Below, piece by piece: positions 52,473-62,348 of a stretch of 64,000 nucleotides of DNA. The notes below the pieces were generated by a model. That model searched no databases and had not been told where the DNA came from. It saw only the letters and a program-made list of their open reading frames with translations. Location: positions 1 through 64,000 of the forward strand of contig NZ_CANMUU010000001.1 in assembly GCF_947501165.1 (NCBI RefSeq), written 5' to 3'. Source of the DNA: an uncultured Allomuricauda sp. GTDB lineage: Bacteria > Bacteroidota > Bacteroidia > Flavobacteriales > Flavobacteriaceae. A program made the position numbers and the translations under genes. Each line of letters opens with the position of its first letter. Within the stretch, counting starts at the first letter, position 1.

Positions 52473-53537
52473 TTAAGGATTTACGGAAACTGTTTCCTTA
52501 AATGTGGATTGTTCGGACAACCATTTATTAAATTCCTCTTCTGTCTCAACTATAATCTTCATTTGCATGTTGTAATGAGATTTTCCGCAAATCTTATTGC
52601 ACAACAATACGTAATCAAACTCCCAAGGGTCTGAATCCGGTCTTCCTTCCGCAGCCCATTTTGCTCTAAGAGCATTGGTTCGTTTTACCTTATCCACTAC
52701 ATCTGGGTTTAATCGAATTTCCGCAGTGGTCACCGTTGGGGTAAAGGAAAACTGGGTAATCATGCCTGGCACACAGTTCATTTGAGCTCTAAAATGTGGC
52801 ATATATGCAGAATGTAGAACGTCTTGTGAGCGCATCATGAAGTTTACTTTTCGCCCTACCGGAAGATGCAATTCCTTCACAATGACATCATCCGAAGCAT
52901 TAGGGTCGGATTCATCCAATCCCAAAACATTGGCCCTATCAATATCAATCAGTCGTACACTTGCATCTCCTAAAACATTATCCTCTCCACCATATCGTGC
53001 AGTCCAGTTAAATTGCTGGGCATATAGTTCCACAATTAATGGATCGTCCTCATCATTCACATCCATGATATTGGTCCAAGTGTAAAGCCCCCAAAGGATT
53101 AATCCTGCTAAAACAATTACTGGGATTATCGTCCAAATAAATTCCAAACGGTCATTATCCGCAAAGAAAAGAGCCTTCTTTCCTTTTTCTCCTCTATACT
53201 TATACCCAAAATAGTGCAGCAAGGCTTGCGTAATGGTCTGTACGAAAAAGATAATGGCAAAAGACACCCACATTAATTGATCGTACTCCCCACCATGAGC
53301 TGAAGATGCCTCTGGAAGAAGTACTTTGGTGTACTTGGCAAAACTAAAAATTGTGATTCCGTATATGAAGATTAGGAAACCAAACAATAAATAACCATTG
53401 TATTTATTATCAGAATCTGTAGCAATTTCCGCCGTAGCCTGTTCTGTTTTGAGTTGGGACAATTCAAAAATCTTGGTCATCTGCCAAATGGCAATGGCTA
53501 CCAGGACTAAAACGGTCAATGTTAATAATGCAGTCAT
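52473..53537 (-). CDS. coxB: Cytochrome c oxidase subunit II
   Basis: 354 residues, longer than usual because of an N-terminal extra helix (LLTLTVLVLVAIAIWQM) before the two normal helices. The CuA site is C313-x3-C317-x3-H321 (CNKICGKSH), with the other histidine in LHSAYMPHF and the acidic D/E residues nearby. There is no fused cytochrome c, so this is an aa3 rather than caa3 enzyme; ActE can deliver electrons directly. It is 27 bp after actF. Confidence 0.96.
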   Translation of the reverse strand: MTALLTLTVLVLVAIAIWQMTKIFELSQLKTEQATAEIATDSDNKYNGYLLFGFLIFIYGITIFSFAKYTKVLLPEASSAHGGEYDQLMWVSFAIIFFVQTITQALLHYFGYKYRGEKGKKALFFADNDRLEFIWTIIPVIVLAGLILWGLYTWTNIMDVNDEDDPLIVELYAQQFNWTARYGGEDNVLGDASVRLIDIDRANVLGLDESDPNASDDVIVKELHLPVGRKVNFMMRSQDVLHSAYMPHFRAQMNCVPGMITQFSFTPTVTTAEIRLNPDVVDKVKRTNALRAKWAAEGRPDSDPWEFDYVLLCNKICGKSHYNMQMKIIVETEEEFNKWLSEQSTFKETVSVNP

Positions 53538-53564
53538 TGTTATCTATCTAGAAACTTAATCGTA

Positions 53565-54932
53565 TTAATAATGAAATTGTCTACTTTCCTCAACAAATGG
53601 ATTGCGTTTTGGTTGCAACGGTACCTTGGTCAGGGTATTGAATACCCAAAAGGTGAACAAACCTCCAAAAAATAGGATTCCTCCGATTTCTGGCAGCCCA
53701 ATATACCATTGGTCTCCAACTGTTGCCGGCATCACCATGACAAAAACATCCAAATAGTGGCCAAATAGCACCACGATTCCTGTCATAATGACGAACCAAT
53801 TTACTCGTTTGTAATCGCTGTTCATCAATACCAATAATGGGAAAACAAAGTTCAATGCGACCATGCCAAGGAAAGGTAGCTGATAATCCTGAAAACGTGC
53901 TACAAAATAGGTTACTTCTTCAGGAATGTTCGCGTACCAAATCAGCATAAATTGGGCAAACCATAAATATGTCCAGAAAATACTTATCCCGAACATGAAT
54001 TTTGCTAAATCGTGAATGTGGCTATCATTTACTTGCTCCAAATAGCCTTTGGATTTTAAGTAAATCGTGATAATTGCAATAGTTGTAATTCCAGACACGA
54101 ACATGCTTGCAAACACATACCATCCAAATAAGGTACTGAACCAGTGCGGGTCCAAGCTCATAATCCAATCCCATGACATCATGGATTCTGTAACCAAATA
54201 AAATACTAAGAAGGCCGCAGACCATCTAAAATTCTTAACAAAATTGGAGTTGTCGTCAGATTCATCCTGTGCCAAGGATAACTTTCTGGAGTACTCTCTG
54301 TAAAAAATCCATCCTCCCAAGAAAATAGCAGCTCTAATCAAAAAGAATGTAGGATTCAAGTATCCTGCTTTCCCTTGCAATAATTTATCGTGTGCCACAG
54401 TATCGGCATCCATCCACACGAACATATGGTTCATATGAAGAACGGACAACACCAAAATGACAAATACAATAATTCCTCCAGGCACCAAGTAAGCTGTAAT
54501 ACCTTCCATTACCCGGAAAAGCAAGGGCGACCAACCCGCTTGAGCGGCTCGCTGAATGGCATAAAAAGCCAAAACGCCCAAAGCAATCATAAAGAAAAAG
54601 AAAGCTGCAACATATAATGCTGCCCAAGGTCTATTTTGCAATTGATGCAATAGATGTTCATCATGATGGGAAGCATCATGAGCATGAGCATCACCATGAC
54701 CTTCGGTTCCATGTCCGGATTTATCCATGTATTCTTTCTCACCTTCTGTACCATGATGACCGGCTTCTGCCCCGTGACCTCCACCATGTCCATCACCATG
54801 AGCCGAAGCAACCATCGCTTTTGCCTCTTCCACGTTGCTAGGCGCTGTAAAAAATCCTGTTGCAAGACAAATCAACCCGACTGCCATAGCAATGTAAGAA
54901 CCTAGTTTTAATCTATTTGAAAACGTGTACAT
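53565..54932 (-). CDS. actF: Alternative complex III subunit ActF (NrfD-like, quinol side)
   Basis: 455 residues with about ten membrane helices, a NrfD/PsrC relative that pairs with ActC. Helices begin RLKLGSYIAMAVGLICLATGFF (in part). The ESMMSWDWIMSLDPHWFSTLFGWYVFASMF block (in part) is diagnostic of ActF. Residues 45-96 form a Gly/His-rich loop with 13 histidines. ActF should help shape the quinol-binding/proton path. It is 14 bp after actE and 27 bp before coxB. Confidence 0.92.
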   Translation of the reverse strand: MYTFSNRLKLGSYIAMAVGLICLATGFFTAPSNVEEAKAMVASAHGDGHGGGHGAEAGHHGTEGEKEYMDKSGHGTEGHGDAHAHDASHHDEHLLHQLQNRPWAALYVAAFFFFMIALGVLAFYAIQRAAQAGWSPLLFRVMEGITAYLVPGGIIVFVILVLSVLHMNHMFVWMDADTVAHDKLLQGKAGYLNPTFFLIRAAIFLGGWIFYREYSRKLSLAQDESDDNSNFVKNFRWSAAFLVFYLVTESMMSWDWIMSLDPHWFSTLFGWYVFASMFVSGITTIAIITIYLKSKGYLEQVNDSHIHDLAKFMFGISIFWTYLWFAQFMLIWYANIPEEVTYFVARFQDYQLPFLGMVALNFVFPLLVLMNSDYKRVNWFVIMTGIVVLFGHYLDVFVMVMPATVGDQWYIGLPEIGGILFFGGLFTFWVFNTLTKVPLQPKRNPFVEESRQFHY

Positions 54933-54946
54933 AGTCTGCTATCCAA

Positions 54947-55522
54947 TTATTTTGTTAGGTCTTCCTTTAATTTCATCACGTATTCGGCTACTTGCCATAA
55001 TTCCGTTTCATTTTCCATCTGCGAAGCATAGGAACCCATGGAATTCAGTCCGTAATACATAGTGTGGTACGTGCTACCTACAGTTATGTTACGCGCAACA
55101 TCGTCATAACTAGGTACACCCAATATTTTTTCACGCTTTACCAATGTACCTTGACCGGCACCTTTATTTCCGTGACAAATGGCACAATAAACATCATAGA
55201 GCTCTTTACCCTTAGTAAGGTTTGCTTCCTTTTGAAGAGAATCCAAAGGACTAGGTTGTAATCTTGCCAATTCTTTTCCTTCAATACTGTTATCGAATTC
55301 GTAAGGTAGCGTTTCACGAGAAATGGTATTCTCAGGTGGAAGCATAGCCTCGGTTCCTTGTGGAAAGAGACCGTTATCTACTCCCTCATAAGTTTCATAC
55401 CCAACAGATTCGTACATGTTTGGCATATATTGGTAATTTGGACTGTTCTTATTGAAACATGAGCTCAATACAAGAACAAAAGCCAGAACAAAAAGTACTT
55501 TACCAAAAGTTTTAATCATCAT
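54947..55522 (-). CDS. actE: Alternative complex III subunit ActE, monoheme cytochrome c lipoprotein
   Basis: About 191 residues from the ATG at 55520-55522 (one codon later, 55519, is equally possible); the reading frame is open further up but overlaps actD. The signal peptide ends VLSSC, so a lipidated cysteine anchors it. One heme site, CAICH, lies in LYDVYCAICHGNKGAGQG (in part); the axial methionine is probably in the YGLNSMGSYASQM region. It carries electrons from ActA to the CuA of coxB. It starts 1 bp after the actD stop. Confidence 0.93.
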   Translation of the reverse strand: MMIKTFGKVLFVLAFVLVLSSCFNKNSPNYQYMPNMYESVGYETYEGVDNGLFPQGTEAMLPPENTISRETLPYEFDNSIEGKELARLQPSPLDSLQKEANLTKGKELYDVYCAICHGNKGAGQGTLVKREKILGVPSYDDVARNITVGSTYHTMYYGLNSMGSYASQMENETELWQVAEYVMKLKEDLTK

Positions 55523-55523
55523 A

Positions 55524-56048
55524 TTATTTTTTTTTGGGAACATGAACCTCAACAGCTCCAGTTTCCAACAATAAACTTTTTAATGCTTCCTCATCATCAC
55601 CTACTTCAACCTCAACCAAAAAGTGGTCATCCGTAGTTCTTACATCAGGATTCTCCGCTTTTTTGAATGGCCACATTCTACTTCTCAAGTAAAAAGTAAT
55701 CACCATAAGGTGTGCCGCGAAAAATACAGTCATCTCAAACATGATAGGAACAAATGCAGGCATATTCTCCAAATAGGTGAAACTTGGCTTACCTCCAATA
55801 TCCTGAGGCCAATCTGCAATCATGATATAGTTCATCATGACTATGGCCACCGCCAATCCCAAACATCCATACATAAAAGAAGTAATGGCAATCCGCGTAT
55901 CTGCCAATCCCATTGCCTTATCCAAGCCGTGAACCGGAAAAGGAGTATACACCTCTTCAATATGATACTTTTCGGAACGAATCTTCTTGACAGCGTTCAT
56001 TAACACGTCATCGTCGTTGTATATCGCTTTGAATGTTGTTGCCGCCAT
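55524..56048 (-). CDS. actD: Alternative complex III subunit ActD (DUF3341)
   Basis: 174 residues. A cytoplasmic N-terminal domain (FKAIYNDDDVLMNAVKKI, EEVYTPFPVHGLDKAMGL) is followed by two membrane helices (ITSFMYGCLGLAVAIVMM; FVPIMFEMTVFFAAHLMVI) and a short cytoplasmic end. DUF3341 proteins are always linked to ACIII and stabilise ActC/ActF. The start is 2 bp after the actC stop. The last three codons are AAA in an A9 run on the coding strand. Confidence 0.94.
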   Translation of the reverse strand: MAATTFKAIYNDDDVLMNAVKKIRSEKYHIEEVYTPFPVHGLDKAMGLADTRIAITSFMYGCLGLAVAIVMMNYIMIADWPQDIGGKPSFTYLENMPAFVPIMFEMTVFFAAHLMVITFYLRSRMWPFKKAENPDVRTTDDHFLVEVEVGDDEEALKSLLLETGAVEVHVPKKK

Positions 56049-56050
56049 GA

Positions 56051-57793
56051 TTACTTATCTAAATTGATTAATCCTTTTGCTTGTCCTGCCCAATCATCAC
56101 GCTGTGCTCTTCCAGGGAATGATCCTGTTATGGAATCCAATAGATTATATTCGCTTTCAGTCATCTTACTTACCTGAAGAAAAGAAAAAATTCCAATTTG
56201 GTTCAAGGTTTTTTCCATTAAGGGACCAATACCTTTTACTTTTTTCAAATCGTCAGGACTTTGGGTACTCGCGTCAAAACTTCCTATGGAGCTCAACAAT
56301 TGCATTACAGGCGCTCCTGAAAAGCCTCCTGCAGCTTCCGTTTCTTCTTGAGTTTCTTCTACATCAACCTCAATGATTACTCCATTGGTAGGTTTCGTGT
56401 ACAATGGTTTTCCTTCTTCGCGAAGCTTCTTAAAGCGTTCTCCGGAAGCTTTCATAATAGACTTTACTTCGGCTTGCGCTATTACAGGGAATGTTCTGGA
56501 ATATAGCAGGAATAGTACAAAAAAGAATCCAATGGTTCCAATGAAAATTCCAATATCTACAAAGGTTGGCGAGAACATTGTCCATGATGATGGCAAATAA
56601 TCTCTATGCAATGAGGTAACGATAATCACAAAGCGCTCAAACCACATTCCAATATTCACTACAATGGAAATAAAGAATGAGAACATGATACTCGTCCGCA
56701 ATTTCTTGGACCACATGAACTGAGGAGAGAAGACATTACATGTCATCATACACCAATACGCCCAAGCATAAGGTCCTGTTGCCCTGTTCAAGAAGGCGTA
56801 CTGCTCATACTCCACTCCAGAGTACCATGCAATGAACAACTCAGTGATATAGGCGCACCCTACAATGGAACCTGTAATCATGATTACAATGTTCATCAAC
56901 TCAATATGCTGTACAGTTATGTATGCTTCAAGGCTACACACTTTTCTCATAATTATGAGCAGCGTATTCACCATGGCAAACCCAGAGAAAATCGCCCCTG
57001 CAACAAAGTAAGGCGGGAAGATGGTGGTGTGCCATCCAGGAATTACCGATGTAGCAAAGTCAAAGGATACAATAGTATGCACAGAAAGTACAAGTGGTGT
57101 AGCCAAACCGGCCAAAACCAAGGATACTTCCTCAAAACGTTGCCAATCTTTAGCTCTACCTGTCCACCCAAAACTTAGCAGGCTATAAATCTTCTTTTGA
57201 AACGGTTTTACCGCTCTATCACGAATCATGGCAAAGTCAGGCAATAATCCTGTCCACCAAAACACCAAAGAAACCGATAGATATGTGGAAATCGCAAATA
57301 CATCCCAAAGCAAGGGAGAATTAAAATTCACCCAAAGAGAACCAAATTGGTTTGGAATAGGCAATACCCAATACGCCAACCAGGGACGACCCATGTGGAT
57401 GATAGGGAACAATCCAGCTTGAATCACTGAGAAAATTGTCATTGCCTCTGCAGAACGGTTAATCGCCATTCTCCATTTTTGTCTAAATAAAAGAAGTACA
57501 GCGGAAATTAAGGTACCTGCGTGACCAATACCTACCCACCATACGAAGTTGGTAATATCCCAAGCCCAGTTTACTGTTTTGTTGAGACCCCAAACCCCGA
57601 TTCCGGTTGAAACCGTGTAAATGATACAACCTAGACCCCATAAAAAGGCTACTAAGGCAATACTGAATACAATCCACCAGTGTTTGTTGGCCTTTCCTTC
57701 AACAGGACGGGCAATGTCCACGGTTACATCATGGTATCCCTTATCTCCCAGTACTAGGGGCTTTCGAATAGGTGCTTCGTAATGCGACGCCAT
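56051..57793 (-). CDS. actC: Alternative complex III subunit ActC (NrfD-like) with a C-terminal helix-hairpin-helix tail
   Basis: 580 residues. About nine or ten membrane helices of the NrfD family (HWWIVFSIALVAFLWGLGC; WWVGIGHAGTLISAVLLLFRQ; HTIVSFDFATSVIPGWHTTIFPPYFVAGA, in part) form the menaquinol site with ActB. After the last helix come an acidic linker and residues 514-580 with DDLKKVKGIGPLMEKTL, LNQIGIFSFLQVSKM, FPGRAQRDDWAGQA: a helix-hairpin-helix of the KGIGP type. The tail should be cytoplasmic. It starts 33 bp after the actB stop. Confidence 0.94.
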   Translation of the reverse strand: MASHYEAPIRKPLVLGDKGYHDVTVDIARPVEGKANKHWWIVFSIALVAFLWGLGCIIYTVSTGIGVWGLNKTVNWAWDITNFVWWVGIGHAGTLISAVLLLFRQKWRMAINRSAEAMTIFSVIQAGLFPIIHMGRPWLAYWVLPIPNQFGSLWVNFNSPLLWDVFAISTYLSVSLVFWWTGLLPDFAMIRDRAVKPFQKKIYSLLSFGWTGRAKDWQRFEEVSLVLAGLATPLVLSVHTIVSFDFATSVIPGWHTTIFPPYFVAGAIFSGFAMVNTLLIIMRKVCSLEAYITVQHIELMNIVIMITGSIVGCAYITELFIAWYSGVEYEQYAFLNRATGPYAWAYWCMMTCNVFSPQFMWSKKLRTSIMFSFFISIVVNIGMWFERFVIIVTSLHRDYLPSSWTMFSPTFVDIGIFIGTIGFFFVLFLLYSRTFPVIAQAEVKSIMKASGERFKKLREEGKPLYTKPTNGVIIEVDVEETQEETEAAGGFSGAPVMQLLSSIGSFDASTQSPDDLKKVKGIGPLMEKTLNQIGIFSFLQVSKMTESEYNLLDSITGSFPGRAQRDDWAGQAKGLINLDK

Positions 57794-57826
57794 AATTTAT
57801 TTTCTAGTTACTTTCTTATTTATTGA

Positions 57827-60800
57827 TTATGCCTCGTTTGTATTCCTCACTTTCACGTGATAAAATACGTTTGGTTTGGTTCCTACGTGTTCCAACAAGT
57901 GGTACACTCTATCATCTTCCTTTAATTCTGCCACCTTGCTTTCCTCATCGTTCACATCTCCAAAGATGATGGCACCTGAACTACATGCAGAGGAGCATGC
58001 TGTTTGGAACTCTCCATCCTTAATCACTCGACCTTCACGCTTGGCATCCAAAATTGTTTTTTGTGTCATTTGAATACACAATGAGCATTTTTCCATAACT
58101 CCTCTGGAACGCACGTTGACATCTGGGTTAATTACCATTTTGCCCAAATCGTTGTTCATGTTGAAGTCAAACTCATCATTATCACTATATAGGAACCAAT
58201 TGAAACGACGTACTTTGTACGGGCAGTTATTGGCACAATATCTTGTTCCCACACAACGGTTATACGCCATATGGTTTTGACCTTGTCTACTATGGGCTGT
58301 TGCCGCAACCGGACAAACCGTTTCACAAGGTGCATGGTTACAGTGCTGACACATTACAGGCTGAAAAGCCACTTGAGGATTGGTTGATGGATTTTCCATT
58401 TCACCAAAACCACCTAGAGCACCATTATCGCCCCAGAGTCCTTCCAATCCATCTTTCTTTTCATTATCCTGCTCAAAAGTTTCCTCTGAGGAATAGTATC
58501 TATCTATTCGCAACCAGTGCATATCTCTTGAACGACGAACCTCTTCCTTACCTACAACAGGAACATTGTTTTCAGCATGACATGCGATTACACATGCACC
58601 ACAACCTGTACAGGCATTCAAATCAATGGACATATTAAAGTGATGCCCAATGGTACGGTCAAATTCTTGCCATAAATCTGCATCCGGAGAAGTCACCGGG
58701 ATTTCCTGATGGTTCAAAGTCACTTGAGGCATATGGTTCCACTCGTGCTTATCTTTTGTGTTGAAGATTTCAAGGGTGGTTTCCTTAATAATGTCCCCGC
58801 GACCCATCATGGTCTTGTGCAACTGAACACATGCAAACTCATGCATTCCTGAAGACTTTTCAATACTTACAGATTGTGTTTCAGTAAAGTTTTTGTACAA
58901 TGAAAATGCGTTGACACCTGTGGCCATTTCAGTTTTCATTCCAGCTTTTCTACCATATCCAAAAGCAAGACCAACTGTACCTTGTGCCTGACCCGGCTGA
59001 ATAATTACAGGAACGTTTTCAAGAACAGTACCATCAACAGTTAGCTTCACATAGCTACCATCCAAACCTCCATTGGCCACATTTTCGTTGATAAGGTCCC
59101 AATTATTGGCATCAGCTTTGGAAACCGTAATATAATTATCCCAAGAAACTCTTGAAATTGGGTCTGGAAACTCTTGTAACCATGGATTGGAAGCCTGTCT
59201 TCCATCACCCATTCCAACCTTGGAATATAATATAAGTTCTATATCGTCACTGGTAGCATTCACTAGAGAACGTACTGCGGCAGCAATAGGTGCCACAGTT
59301 GACTCTACTTCTTCTGTTTCTTCAGTTGATGGAGATGGAGTAACCTCATCTTCTACTAAAGCAGGAATTGATGTGGCTGAAAAAACACCATCTTGAAGTG
59401 CGTTGTTCCAGCTTCCTCCTTGCAGAATCTCTGTATCCCAAGTCTCACGAATATAATCGTAGTATGTTTTTTCGCTGCCCATCCAAGTTAATAGGGCAGT
59501 CTGAAATTGTCTTGTATCAAAAAGCTCTCGAATGGCAGGTTGGATAAGACTGTAATGTCCTTTTTTTGGTTGAACATCCCCCCAAGATTCCAAATAATGA
59601 GAAGCCGCAGCTACATATTTTGAAGCTTGCGCGGTTTCATCATTGTTAAATGAGAAACTCACGGAAACGTCCACTTTATCCAATCCAGCGACAAATTCTT
59701 CTGCATTTGGAAGCGTGTATGCAGGATTAACGCCATCCATAATCAAAGCACCAACACGGCCAGCGTTCATATCGGCCACCAACTTGGCTACTTTGGCTGT
59801 ATCCCCCTGACGAATATATTTTGGACTTTCAACATCAGAAACCTCGCTTGCAAGCATTTTATTGATTGCCAGCACAACGGTTTGGGCATTGATATCGTTT
59901 AAACCAGTTACTACAACCGCTTTACTTCCCGCCTTACGAATTTGAGCAACTATACTGTCAACTGCACCATCAACATCTGAAGTGCCACCGCCAACATTGC
60001 TTCCATTTAGTTTGCCATACAACTTGGCCAGAGCAATCTTTTGCTTGGCAGAAGTCATTGGATACCTTTTATCAGCATTTGCGCCAGTCAGGGACATATT
60101 GCCCTCCAACTGAATATGCTTGGACATTTTTCCATTCTTGGGAACCCTGCCTTTTGCATAACCGCTATCATAGCCTCCTCCTTGCCAATCTCCCAAAAAG
60201 TCGGCACCAAAAGAGACAATAAGCTCAGCCTTCTCAAAATCATAGTCTGCCAAAGCCCTCTCACCATACATGGCATTGAATGCGCTCAAAGCGGCATCTT
60301 CCGAAATGGCATCATAAACTACATGATTGGTATTTGGATATTTTTCTTTGAATTCAGCAATCAATCGAGCTGTAGAAGGACTGGCATAAGTCTGAGTCAG
60401 CAAAGCAATTTGCTTGTTGGAATTGGCCAAACTTCCCAGTTTAGCACGCACAGTAGCATCCAAGACCTTCCATTCCACCGGCTCACCGTTTGCTGTTGGA
60501 CCCTGCACCCTAGTGCTGTCATATAATGTCAGTACAGATGCCTGAACTCTGGCATTAGCACCTCCATTGACCTTGGCATCCACATTATTTTCAACTTTAA
60601 TGGGCCTACCTTCTCTAGTCTTTATGAGTATACTCGCAAAATCGTATCCATCCGCGATAGTAGTAGCATAGTAATTAGCTACTCCAGGAACTATATTATT
60701 GGGTTGAAAAACATAAGGGATTGATTTATGCACAGGTCCTTCACAAGCAGCAACTGCTGCTGCAGCCGTGCTAAAACCAACATATTTTAAAAAGTCCCTA

Positions 60801-60955
60801 CGGTTTGTTGTTGAAGTGGACAAATTTTCTTTGTCTCCCAAAAACTCATCAACCGGTATATGTTCCGTGAATTCGTTTTGTCTTAGCGTCTCAACAATGG
60901 AATCGTTCGGATTTAGTTCCGCTTCGCTCTTCCAATATTTCTTGTTTGATGCCAT
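57827..60955 (-). CDS. actB: Alternative complex III subunit ActB (molybdopterin-like fold plus iron-sulfur domain)
   Basis: 1042 residues. An RR at 52-53 (RRDFLKYVGF) then an alanine-rich stretch ending in C71: a twin-arginine signal with a lipobox, so export folded and lipid anchoring are likely. The large middle part resembles molybdopterin oxidoreductases but is expected to lack the cofactor in ACIII. The C-terminal part has four cysteine groups: CTGCGACVIAC, CQHCNHAPCETVC, CVGTRYCANNC and CSLC with a distant CSSAC. These bind three 4Fe-4S and one 3Fe-4S or fourth cluster. It passes electrons from ActC to ActA. It starts 31 bp after actA. Confidence 0.95.
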   Translation of the reverse strand: MASNKKYWKSEAELNPNDSIVETLRQNEFTEHIPVDEFLGDKENLSTSTTNRRDFLKYVGFSTAAAAVAACEGPVHKSIPYVFQPNNIVPGVANYYATTIADGYDFASILIKTREGRPIKVENNVDAKVNGGANARVQASVLTLYDSTRVQGPTANGEPVEWKVLDATVRAKLGSLANSNKQIALLTQTYASPSTARLIAEFKEKYPNTNHVVYDAISEDAALSAFNAMYGERALADYDFEKAELIVSFGADFLGDWQGGGYDSGYAKGRVPKNGKMSKHIQLEGNMSLTGANADKRYPMTSAKQKIALAKLYGKLNGSNVGGGTSDVDGAVDSIVAQIRKAGSKAVVVTGLNDINAQTVVLAINKMLASEVSDVESPKYIRQGDTAKVAKLVADMNAGRVGALIMDGVNPAYTLPNAEEFVAGLDKVDVSVSFSFNNDETAQASKYVAAASHYLESWGDVQPKKGHYSLIQPAIRELFDTRQFQTALLTWMGSEKTYYDYIRETWDTEILQGGSWNNALQDGVFSATSIPALVEDEVTPSPSTEETEEVESTVAPIAAAVRSLVNATSDDIELILYSKVGMGDGRQASNPWLQEFPDPISRVSWDNYITVSKADANNWDLINENVANGGLDGSYVKLTVDGTVLENVPVIIQPGQAQGTVGLAFGYGRKAGMKTEMATGVNAFSLYKNFTETQSVSIEKSSGMHEFACVQLHKTMMGRGDIIKETTLEIFNTKDKHEWNHMPQVTLNHQEIPVTSPDADLWQEFDRTIGHHFNMSIDLNACTGCGACVIACHAENNVPVVGKEEVRRSRDMHWLRIDRYYSSEETFEQDNEKKDGLEGLWGDNGALGGFGEMENPSTNPQVAFQPVMCQHCNHAPCETVCPVAATAHSRQGQNHMAYNRCVGTRYCANNCPYKVRRFNWFLYSDNDEFDFNMNNDLGKMVINPDVNVRSRGVMEKCSLCIQMTQKTILDAKREGRVIKDGEFQTACSSACSSGAIIFGDVNDEESKVAELKEDDRVYHLLEHVGTKPNVFYHVKVRNTNEA

Positions 60956-60986
60956 ACGATATCTCTGAGATTTATCTTCTTAATTT

Positions 60987-62348
60987 TTAATAGTGACACT
61001 TTCCACATTCCAGACCACCCATCATAGCAGCGGTCAATTCCTCAACTCCATACTTCTTGGAAAGCTCGGCGTGGATAGCCTCGTAATATTCGTTACCCTC
61101 TACCTTTACATTAGTTTCTCTGTGACAGTTGATACACCATCCCATGGTAAGTGGTGAGTACTGATACATAATTTCCATTTCCTCTACAGGACCGTGGCAT
61201 GTCTGACATTCAATTCCAGCAACAGATACGTGCTGAGAGTGATTGAAATATGCAAAATCTGGTAGATTATGAATTCTTACCCATTCCACTGGTTGGGACT
61301 CGCCAGTATATCTCTGGTTTTCTTCATCCCACCCAACAGCTTTGTATAATTTTTTGATTTCTCCTGTGTAAAACTCGTTGGTATATCCGTTGGCCAAATC
61401 TTCAGCACTTGGTCCTTCTGGATTGCCAGTGTATTCATAAATGGATTTATGACAGTTCATACACACATTTAAAGATGGTATACCTGAATGCTTGGATACT
61501 CTAGCTGATGAGTGACAATATTTACATTCAATCTTGTTATCGCCAGCGTGTATTTTGTGAGAATAATGGATAGGTTGAATAGGTGCATATCCTTGGTCTA
61601 CACCTACTTGCATCATCCAACCATACGCAAAGTAAGCACTGCCCAAAAGTAAGAAGATGACACTTACCAAAACCAAAAATTGATTTTGCGCAAAAGCCTT
61701 CCAAAGCGGCAAGCTTTTTTCTGCTTTAGCTTTTTCTAAAACTACGCCATTGGCCTCTGCGATTCTTCTCAATGTATTGTTGACTAATATCAACATAATG
61801 ACCAAGAGGCCAAATACTAAGGATAGAGCGCCAAGAATTATCTCATTGGATATCCCTCCTGAACTCTCAGTACTGCCACCTTCCGTTGCTGCAACAGCAG
61901 TTGCTGCGGGCGCAGGGGGTGGTGCAGCAGTATAGGCCAGAATATCATCGATATCTTGGTTGCTAAGCGTAGGAAACGCCGTCATCGCCGCTTGATTGTA
62001 CTCGGCATATATCTTGTTGGCATAAGCATCGCCAGAAGCAATCATTCCAGCACTGTTCTTAATCCAAGCATACAACCATTCCTTGTCCAATCCTTCTTCT
62101 TCGTACAATCTTGTCTCTACATTGGCCAACGCAGGACCTGTCATTTTTCTATTCAAAGCGTGACAAGCTGCACAATTCTGATTGAACAGCTGTTTCCCTT
62201 TGGCGGCATCACCTCCAGCGGCACTGGATTCTTCCACAGCAGTTTCTTCTGCCGCAGCTTCCTCTTGTGCATAAAATGAAGTTGAAAAAAGTAGGAAAGA
62301 AAGACCTAAAGCTTTTACTAATAGTTGGCGGTATAAAACCTTTTTCAT
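60987..62348 (-). CDS. actA: Alternative complex III subunit ActA: monoheme domain fused to the pentaheme cytochrome
   Basis: 453 residues, larger than a simple pentaheme ActA. A signal peptide (about 1-27) leads to a cytochrome c domain with CAACH at 59-63 (NQNCAACHALN) and an Ala/Pro/Glu linker. Two membrane helices follow (about 168-190 and 215-240). Then five more CxxCH sites: CKYCH, CMNCH, CQTCH, CINCH and CGKCH, the last near the C-terminus. So six heme sites in one chain. With an N-terminal domain in the periplasm, two helices return the pentaheme part to the periplasm. It opens the act-cox operon. Confidence 0.93.
   Translation of the reverse strand: MKKVLYRQLLVKALGLSFLLFSTSFYAQEEAAAEETAVEESSAAGGDAAKGKQLFNQNCAACHALNRKMTGPALANVETRLYEEEGLDKEWLYAWIKNSAGMIASGDAYANKIYAEYNQAAMTAFPTLSNQDIDDILAYTAAPPPAPAATAVAATEGGSTESSGGISNEIILGALSLVFGLLVIMLILVNNTLRRIAEANGVVLEKAKAEKSLPLWKAFAQNQFLVLVSVIFLLLGSAYFAYGWMMQVGVDQGYAPIQPIHYSHKIHAGDNKIECKYCHSSARVSKHSGIPSLNVCMNCHKSIYEYTGNPEGPSAEDLANGYTNEFYTGEIKKLYKAVGWDEENQRYTGESQPVEWVRIHNLPDFAYFNHSQHVSVAGIECQTCHGPVEEMEIMYQYSPLTMGWCINCHRETNVKVEGNEYYEAIHAELSKKYGVEELTAAMMGGLECGKCHY

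Noticed and set aside
55527-55535. A9 run at the end of actD as a programmed frameshift site
   Set aside because: It lies directly before the stop, no downstream structure is seen, and actE has its own ATG 1 bp later.
57827-60955. ActB as a functional molybdenum oxidoreductase
   Set aside because: The context is an ACIII operon, where this subunit is known to keep the fold without the cofactor; no separate Mo-site motif was recognised.
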